Source of the DNA: Actinomortierella ambigua
Lineage: Eukaryota; Mortierellomycota; Mortierellomycetes; Mortierellales; Mortierellaceae
Direction: 5' to 3'
Assembly (NCBI GenBank): GCA_016098155.1
Contig: JAAAJB010000645.1
Span: forward strand, 1-19,138
DNA: 19,138 bases
Positions 9,367-16,600 of this stretch are shown here, piece by piece; position 1 is the first letter of the stretch, and each line of letters starts with the position of its first letter. The notes under the pieces were generated by a model. That model searched no databases and was not told where the DNA came from. It saw only the letters and a list, made by a program, of their open reading frames with translations. The position numbers and the translations under genes were made by a program.

Positions 9367-11488
9367 ATGGTATGTCCTGGTCCCATCACCCTCATCCCAT
9401 CCACATAGTACCTCATCTGGGGCTCGAGTGAACACAGAGACTCTAACTCGCATCTTTCCCTTGCCTCCTTTAATGTGCAGGTCGTCCTCGCCATCTCCGT
9501 TTGCACCAAGAATGGGAAAGGTATACTTCACATCCCTTCATTGCTTGATGTTCCTCTAGTCGCGTCGGAACGCATGCATAAGTTTAATCCCACAGGCGCA
9601 TTCAGACTTCTGACAGCGGTGCACGCCCTCATTTCTACTATTCTTTGAATGCACGTTCCCACTAGCCCTCATCTCGCGTCAATTCCGCGAGATGACGCGC
9701 ACAAGAATCGAGGGCTTGATTGCCTCTTTCCCCAAGTTGACTAGCAGTGGACAACAGCACACCACCATCGAGACAGAGCATGTGCGTTATGTATACCAGC
9801 CGCTCGAGGAATTGTTCATCGTGCTCATCACCAACAAGCAGTCCAACATTCTGCAAGATATCGACACACTACAGCTGGTCTCGCGCGTCGTCTCCTCCGT
9901 TTGCCGCCCAACTGATGCGCGTGAGATTGACAGGAATGCCTTTGAGCTGCTCAGTTCCTTTGACGAGATCATTTCCCTCGGCTACCGGGAGCCCGTCAAC
10001 CTGGCTCAGGTCGGCAGTATCTCCGAGATGGACTCGCACGAGGAAAAGATCCAGGAGATGATCGAGAAGAACAAGGAGCGCGAGGCCAAGGAGGAGCTCA
10101 AGCGTCGTGCCAAGATCTTGGATTTGCAGCGCAAGGAACAGCGAAAGAACATGGCCTCTATGGGCGGTATGGGCGGCGGCATGGGCGGTTATGGTCAATC
10201 CGCTGGTGGCATGGGAGGCATGGGCGGTGGCTATGGCTCGTCTAGCTATGGCCAATCTGGCAGCATGGGCATGGGTGGCATGGGTGGCCACCACCAAGAG
10301 TTTGATTCCCCCAACCCTGTCGACGATACCCCCAAGTTTAGCGCCGCACCAAAGGCACCTGCAACAAAGGCACGAGGCATGCAGTTGGGCCGCAAGCAGA
10401 ACAACAATGATCTGTTTGAATCTTTGAACGCAGAGGTCCAGGATCGATTGGTCATCCAGCCTCAAGTCCAGCAACAGCACCACCACCAACAACAGCCAGC
10501 GTATTCGGCTGCACCCGAGCCTGCAGTTCCCACAGAGAGCGTTCATGTCCATATTGAGGAGAAGATCACCATGGTTGCCAACCGGGATGGTGGTTTGGAG
10601 AACATGGAGGTTAAGGGTGATCTGATGCTCCGTGTCTCGGACCCAGCTCGTTCCAAGATCAGCCTGGCGCTAACCCATCTTGACGATGCCACCATCCAGT
10701 TCAAGGTAGGCTTCTCATTCATTGACAAAGGATCGCCCAAGCAAAAATGCATACGAGGATTTTCACATCGATGCACTGACACGCCACCCTTATTCTCTCA
10801 AACTCTTTCTCCACCGTTTTAGACCCATCCCAACGTCAACAAGCCTCTGTTCAACAACGAAAAGGTCATTGCATTCCGGGATTCGTCCAAGGAGTTCCCA
10901 CTCAATACGCCGATCGGCGTCTTGCGCTGGCGCTACATCAGCAAGGACGAAGGCTCTATTCCGCTGTCGATCAACTGCTGGCCTTCACCCGCTGGCGATG
11001 GATCGTCGGATGTCAACATTGAGTACCAACTGGAGAACGAGGAAATGGAGTTTAAGAATGTCAACATCATCATTCCCTTGCCCAACGGTGCCACACCCAC
11101 CATTGGTGCTGTCGACGGCGAGTACATGGTCGATCGTCAACAGGGCGTCCTTGTCTGGCAACTGCACTCGATCGATGCCTCCAACCCCTCGGGCACCCTC
11201 GAGTTTAACTGCCCCGGTGAGGACACAGAGAGCTTCTTCCCAGTCTCGGTTCAGTTTGAGAGCGACCGTCTATTCTGTGGTGTCGATGTAAGTTTTTTTT
11301 AGTGCTCGCAGTGAGGGTGGGGACAGGACTCATATGACCGCATTCTGACTGATATGCTTAAAACTAATCACTTGTTGTAATCAATATTGATCTTTTAGGT
11401 TACTTCGATCACGCTGGTGGCAGACGGATCAAGTATCCCCTTCTCGAAGCAGTTGTTGCTCACGCCGGCCGAGTACACTGTGGTTTAG
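9367..11488 (+). CDS. RET2: Coatomer subunit delta (delta-COP)
   Basis: Delta-COP is part of the F-subcomplex of COPI, the coat for Golgi-to-ER and intra-Golgi traffic. Exons are 9367-9369 (ATG only), 9481-9520, 9666-10705, 10823-11287 and 11399-11488, giving 545 aa (yeast 546, human 511). The longin-like N-terminus (about 1-140) includes VVLAISVCTKNGK, REMTRTRIEGLIASFPKL, FDEIISLGYREPVNLAQ and EMDSHEEK. A charged helix (about 145-175) leads into a Gly/Met-rich segment (about 177-222). A Gln/His stretch follows before the mu-homology domain (about 305-545), with ESVHVHIEEKITM, RDGGLENMEVKGDLMLRVSD, INCWPS and VNIEYQLE. The start agrees with the family's MVVLA start: ATG is followed at once by gtatgt, and exon 2 begins GTCGTCCTC. 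All introns are GT-AG. Confidence 0.97.
10151..10288 (+). other. Gly/Met-rich low-complexity segment in delta-COP
   Basis: About 46 residues are built from GGM, MGG and GYGQS/SYGQS units, located between the helical region and the mu-homology domain. The reading frame is unbroken and flanked on both sides by conserved delta-COP sequence, so it is part of the protein rather than an intron or frame error. The linker is variable in the family, but this composition is not in the human protein as I know it. Confidence 0.85.
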
Positions 11489-11737
11489 AGCGAGTGGGAA
11501 AAACTGTTGATACCACATGTTTTTAATGCTGTCTTCACTCCCCCTTCATATTTGTATTTCGTAGAGAAGGACACAAAACAAAAAAATATGCAATGAATAC
11601 ATGTTGAAAAAAATTATTCAGAGGGAAATCCTTGCCTTCAAAGGCGAGCTTTGCAAAGCGTAATAGCGCTGACAGAGGAAAGAAAAAAAGCGTGTGTGTG
11701 TGTGGGGGGGGGGGAGCGTGTTGGAAGTGAAAACGAT
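11489..11737. other. Convergent 3' region of delta-COP and tetraspanin genes
   Basis: Only 249 bases lie between the two stop codons, so the 3' UTRs probably overlap or nearly touch. A GT repeat running into a G tract lies at about 11691-11714. No gene is seen. Confidence 0.7.
11691..11714 (+). repeat. GT repeat followed by a G tract
   Basis: Alternating GT of about 12 bases runs into an uninterrupted G tract of about 11 bases, in the convergent 3' region. It is likely length-variable. Confidence 0.85.
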
Positions 11738-13134
11738 TCAACGACTGGTCGACCCATATGATCTTTCGTCATGACGCAGTATGGCTCGCTGCTCGTCGTC
11801 AATGTCATCGGCCTCATCAATTGGTTCCGGGTTGTCCTCCCCATCTTCCCCATCTTCCCCATCAAGACCCTCTATCACTTCCTCGTCCCTTTCTTCTCCC
11901 AGAGCAAGCGAAGTGGTGCTCATCGAGGTCTGGTCGTTCTTGCGGCGTTTGGAGCCCTCGCTAGAAGAATAGGGGGAGGTGCGTCCTGGGCGGCGGCCTC
12001 TGCCTGGGGAAACACCGCCAGCACTAGCCTCCTGAGCAGCAGCCGAATCAGCAGCCGAATCAGCAGCAGCAGCAGAAGTACCAGCACCGCCATCAGCATC
12101 ATTGCCATCACCACCATGAACACCTCGTCCTCCAAACACAAACTTGAAGAGTCGATTGGCATGTTCACGACGATAGTGTTGATCGACCTCGGTCTCCGGG
12201 TGCTCGCGAGTGTACAAGACCTTGGCAGCAATCACGGCTGCGACCTGCAAGATTGCGAGTATCGAGAGCGAGGCGATGATCCACGTCAGTGTCTGATGGT
12301 ACCCACTCAAGAATAGTGGTCCGCAAGGCTGCGTGTAGCCGAGGGCATCGCTGCAAGCAGAGTAGGACAGAGGAACACCACAAGCACCACCACCGCGGCT
12401 TCCACCACAACCATAACCATCAAGGAGAAGAGGACTAGTCTTGGGGATGGCGCGGTCTGCAAGGCTGTGGAACCCGCAGCATTGGAGTTTAACCTCAACT
12501 TCTAGGAGAAATTGAGGGTCTTGGCGGTACTTTTCTCCCCAGACATGGCTCAGGCTTGGGCACAGTTGCTGTAGGGCCTCAATCGCCGCAATGATCACCA
12601 CCGCTTGGACAATTGTGGTCAGAACCAAGACAATGGTGTACTATGAAACCAAGGAAAAGTGTTAGTTCTTGGCCATTCTCCCCCCCCCTTCTTTTTTCCT
12701 TTCCTTTCCTTTCCTTCTGCTTACATGCTTTAGGAACTCTTGATGGACCTCAAGGGAGATGAGGATGCCGAGGGTGGATAGGAAAAGGATGAAAACACTC
12801 AGTAGAACGTTTAGCACGATAATCCAGACCCATTCGGGGAAGAGCAGGCTAGCTTGCATGGTGAGTCCGGAAATGATGAGAATCGAAGCAATACCGCCAA
12901 TCTAATGTTGAAAGAGGAGATCGCCAGGACTCGTTTTAAGAAGCCCATTCTTATTTTTATTCGCGCCCGCGATGAGAAGAGCAATGGTATGTTGAAAGAA
13001 TAAGAATGATATAGTCATAAAAGGAAAGGTAGGAGACTTGCCATCATCAGAGAGTTCAGAACCAGCAGGCTAACTCGAGCTGGAGCTGGGTCGCGGTAAA
13101 TACGCGTAAGCTCTGGTGGGAGGTGACCTGACAT
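11738..13134 (-). CDS. Tetraspanin-family membrane protein with acidic tail
   Basis: Tetraspanins organise membrane microdomains at the plasma membrane or endosomes. Exons are 13134-13042, 12901-12725 and 12640-11738, giving 390 aa. Four hydrophobic segments are visible at about 20-43, 53-80, 91-115 and 207-231. The large outer loop (about 116-205) has the hallmark CCG at 144-146 (LQCCGF) plus Cys at about 117, 168, 177, 186 and 196. Intron 1 has a GC donor (ATG followed by gcaagt); only this join keeps the first membrane segment, VLNSLMM then IGGIASILII, in frame. The 160-residue cytosolic tail has Gly/Asp, Ala/Asp and acidic GED repeats (about 345-375), unusually long for a tetraspanin. I recognise the family but cannot place it in a named fungal class. 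ATG 13134 is the first Met in frame. Confidence 0.85.
12902..13041 (-). other. GC-AG intron in the tetraspanin gene (140 nt)
   Basis: The exon ends CTGATGATG and the intron begins gcaagt, a perfect fit to the GC-AG donor consensus. The acceptor is cattag. The nearest GT, four bases downstream, would shift the frame and destroy transmembrane segment 1. Confidence 0.75.
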
Positions 13135-13600
13135 ATTGATATTTCTTTTTTCAAGTAGCGAAGAGTGTGGTAGGCGAATGAAGAACAAGAAGAAAAGATG
13201 GAGAGGATAGAAGTCTTTTTAAAATTTACCAAATCTTCGGATCAGTGGTCATTTATTCACATGAGAATCATAGAGTCATCAGTTGTTTCTGGTCATTAAA
13301 GGGTATACGGCATTATAGTAACTGAACATCAAGAGTCGTGGGAAGTGTGGGGCATTCAGGGCTATGAGCATTAGGACATTCATAAACGTCAAAGGGAGGT
13401 CGGAGGCATAATACACAGGGAGTGGGGTGGGAAGGGGTCATGTAAAAGTAACAAGAAGGGATTGTCGTGTCTGTACAAAAGAAAGAGTCGTGCATGTCGT
13501 CGCTTACAGGTGATGAGTGTAGGATCTCATCACAGAGAAGAATTATCATAAACATATCTACAAGGCAATAATAAAAAGAAAAAACAGCACCACAGCGCTT
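13135..13600. other. Intergenic region, tetraspanin promoter and PX-PB1 3' flank
   Basis: Both neighbours are on the minus strand. The left end should be the tetraspanin promoter and 5' UTR; the right end should be the 3' UTR of the PX-PB1 gene. A short open frame on the minus strand (13555-13313) has no recognisable content and is not called. Confidence 0.6.
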
Positions 13601-16600
13601 TTATCGGCTGCACCGAAGTGTCACCTTGCGCGAGGGAGTGGCCAGCATGGCTTGGAAGAGGTGTTCATCCGTTTCGAGAGGCACCATTCTCTTACCCAGC
13701 GCACGGGTAGATCCAGACTGATGATGGTGCTGGATGGGTTGGTTCATTGGCACCCACGCTAGCTCGAAATCGTCTCGAAGAACAATGTTGGACTTGTGTA
13801 GCTTGCTCATGATCCGTTTGCGGAGCTCCTGCAGCGACAACACAAAGTCTGGCTCCTCCAAAACTTGCAGCGCCACGATTGTGTCGGCGTCGACCACAAT
13901 CTTAAACGTCGTCGCAATCGCCGTACCATTCGGACCAGCGCCGCCAACGTCGTGGACCGTTTCCTGGCTGGTTCGACGAGCTGAACATGGCGACAGGTAC
14001 TGTTGGTACTGGTGCTGATATTGCTGGTATTGGTGCTGGTGGTGGTGATTTGGGTGAAGAGATGAAGTGTGCTTCAAAATGCCAACGATGGGCTTGCCAC
14101 CGGGACCGATCACAGACTCGCGCTTCTGCTTCGTGCGCATGCTGCTAGCGGGCATGGACACATGCGAGCGCGCTTCCGAAAAGAGTAGCGTCGGCATCGT
14201 GCCGCTTGGAGCAGAGGTGGAGTGGGTCATACCCTTCCGCTGTACATTATTGGCATTGGGGTGCTTGGCTGGCGATGTCTTGGTCCTAGCCATTGGCGTG
14301 GCATTCAACGATAATGCTGAATAGGGTTGCGAAGTGCTGTTCTTCAGAATCGAGCGAAGCTTGGTTCCCTGCGCATGGCCACCACCTGTAATAGCGCCAC
14401 CACAACCAACGCCACCAGGAACGGTAGCTCCATTCTTATTTTCAGACATCTGGGAACTGGACGAAGCCGAATTGGAGATTCTGATAAGAGAGTGAAGGTT
14501 GGTCGATGCCTCGCTGCTGGATGTTTGGCGGTTCCATGGAGCAATGAGCTGCGACATGGTGGTCTGCAGGGCCGTGGCTGGTGAGGACCGGGAGCTGCTG
14601 CTAATACTATGGATCGATTGGATGGCAGCATTGCGAGAGCCAGCAGTCAATGTCAAATTAGGCGATGGGGTGCGTCGGATAGGCTCCATTCCTGCGTTCG
14701 AGATTGCTGTCATCGTCTTTGAAGATGTCAGAGTGGGCTTTCGAGGGGCTTCAATGCTCTCCATGTGATCTGCATGGAGGACCCCTGGAAAAGGGAAGGA
14801 GAAGGGCGAGACGGTGGATGGAATGCCCCCAGCGGTTGGACTAACGGGCGAGAGAGGTGCGCCCGAGGTGGTGGATCCAGCCGCAGGAATGCGATTCCAT
14901 GGGGGAATGACGTGCCTGGACGCCAAGGGTTGTACAGTCACCTCTGGTCGAAACACAATTGTTTTGGCGCGCTTCATCACTTTTGGTCTGAGTGGTAGCG
15001 ACGCCGTGGCTGTGTTGTTGTTAGCATCAATGAGAGATGATGCTGGCAGGTTGGGTGAGGCGCCAGGTGCAGCGGGGTGCACAGCAGAATGCGTGAGGGT
15101 TGGATCTGACTTTTCCTCGGTCGGGGTACAGAGAGGAGAAATGAAAGCCTCGTCATGCCTGCAGCAGCAGGTACTGGTGCCAGGTGCTGCCTCTGAAGAC
15201 TGGAAGGCCTTTAGTTTTTTGAAGGTTCTTCGTCTCTCCAAAGGGCCAATATGGCTACTGTTGCTGTTGTTGCTGCTGTTGTTGCTACTGCCATTGTTGT
15301 TGCTGCTGCCACTGCTAGATAGGATCTCTGTAGTGGGCGAGAAATCATCAGGGTGGGGTGTGGGGAGGCCGTTGGGGGGGAATGGGAAGCCAGTCCAATC
15401 TCTGGCTGGCAGTGGGAGTGGTAGAGAGGGGGGCGGTGGCACAGAGGATGGTGTGCCACCGAAAACATAGTGAGGAGGGCCACTGGAGGGCATTCCAGAA
15501 GGCTGTGGCAGGGTGGTCGGTGTGGCCAAGTTGGTGGAGGGTGTGGGAAGAGAAGAAGAGGAGGAAAGAGAAAGAAGAGAAGGAGGACCAAAGGCTGGTA
15601 ACGAGATGGAACCTGAAGACGGCAACGATGCAACAGCGGAAGGGGCTTGTTGTTGTTGTTGTTGGTGGAGGTGGTGGTGGTGGTGAAGCTGTTGTTGTTG
15701 TTGTTGTTGTTGTTGTAGCTGCATTTGCAGTTGCAGCTGCAGCAACTGTTGCTGTTGCTGACAAGCCAACGGATCGCCATCCCTCTGACTCAAATGGATC
15801 TCCATATCAGTTTTCCAGATGCCAAAGAATTCGGACACCAGGCGAGATTGGCAAAGCATGGGTCCCAGTGCAAAGAGCTCCTGGAGATAGCAGTCAAGAT
15901 CCTCCTTGCGTTGCTGACAGACCGCTTTGGTGACAAACAGAACCAGGCGATTTGCCAAGCGTGGCAACCCCAGGGATTTACATCTCTCCTAAATACCATA
16001 ATTGCACAAAAGCGGACATGCAGTTGGCTGTTGAGTGAAAAACATCCTCTATCCACTTTCTTGCTCACTGCCTTGAATGGATGGCATATATGCGGCCGCT
16101 ATAGGCCATGGGTCACCCCATGCAAGTGCGATTGTGCTATTCCCGATGGAAAGAAGCAAAGTGTCTCTCTCCCTCTCTCTTTGCCCTGCGAGTCAACCCA
16201 TCTGATCCCTTCTCCCCCTTTCTCCCTTTTTTTCTTTACTATTGTCCATGCTCTGTTTCCAGGGGTGGCCAATTTAATCCGCCGTTACACATACTTCAAG
16301 GCACCTTGTCCTATTTTTTGTCTCGTATGTACAGGATATCCAAGTGGCATGTCTCGAAAGCGTACCTAAACCCACTCTCATCCCTTGTTCATCGTTCAAC
16401 AATGAATGCTCTGCCATTCACCAAAGACCAACCCATATCCTAGGCGTGCTAGAGCTCAACTACACCAGACATCCTTTCAGGGCAGAGTGTAGAAGAAAAA
16501 AAAAAAAACTACACCGTCTGCACCCTGTATTTTCTAGTTTTTTTCCTCGGCCACTGGACCTCCACGGATCCTCCTCCATCCCTACTCGAGGCAGACCCAT

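Noticed and set aside
9869..10552. 227-codon minus-strand frame
   Set aside because: It is antisense to conserved delta-COP coding sequence and reads as Ala/His repeats from the Gly/Met segment.
14814..15470. 218-codon plus-strand frame with Leu runs
   Set aside because: It is antisense to the Ser/Asn-rich region of the PX-PB1 gene; the Leu run is the mirror of triplet repeats.
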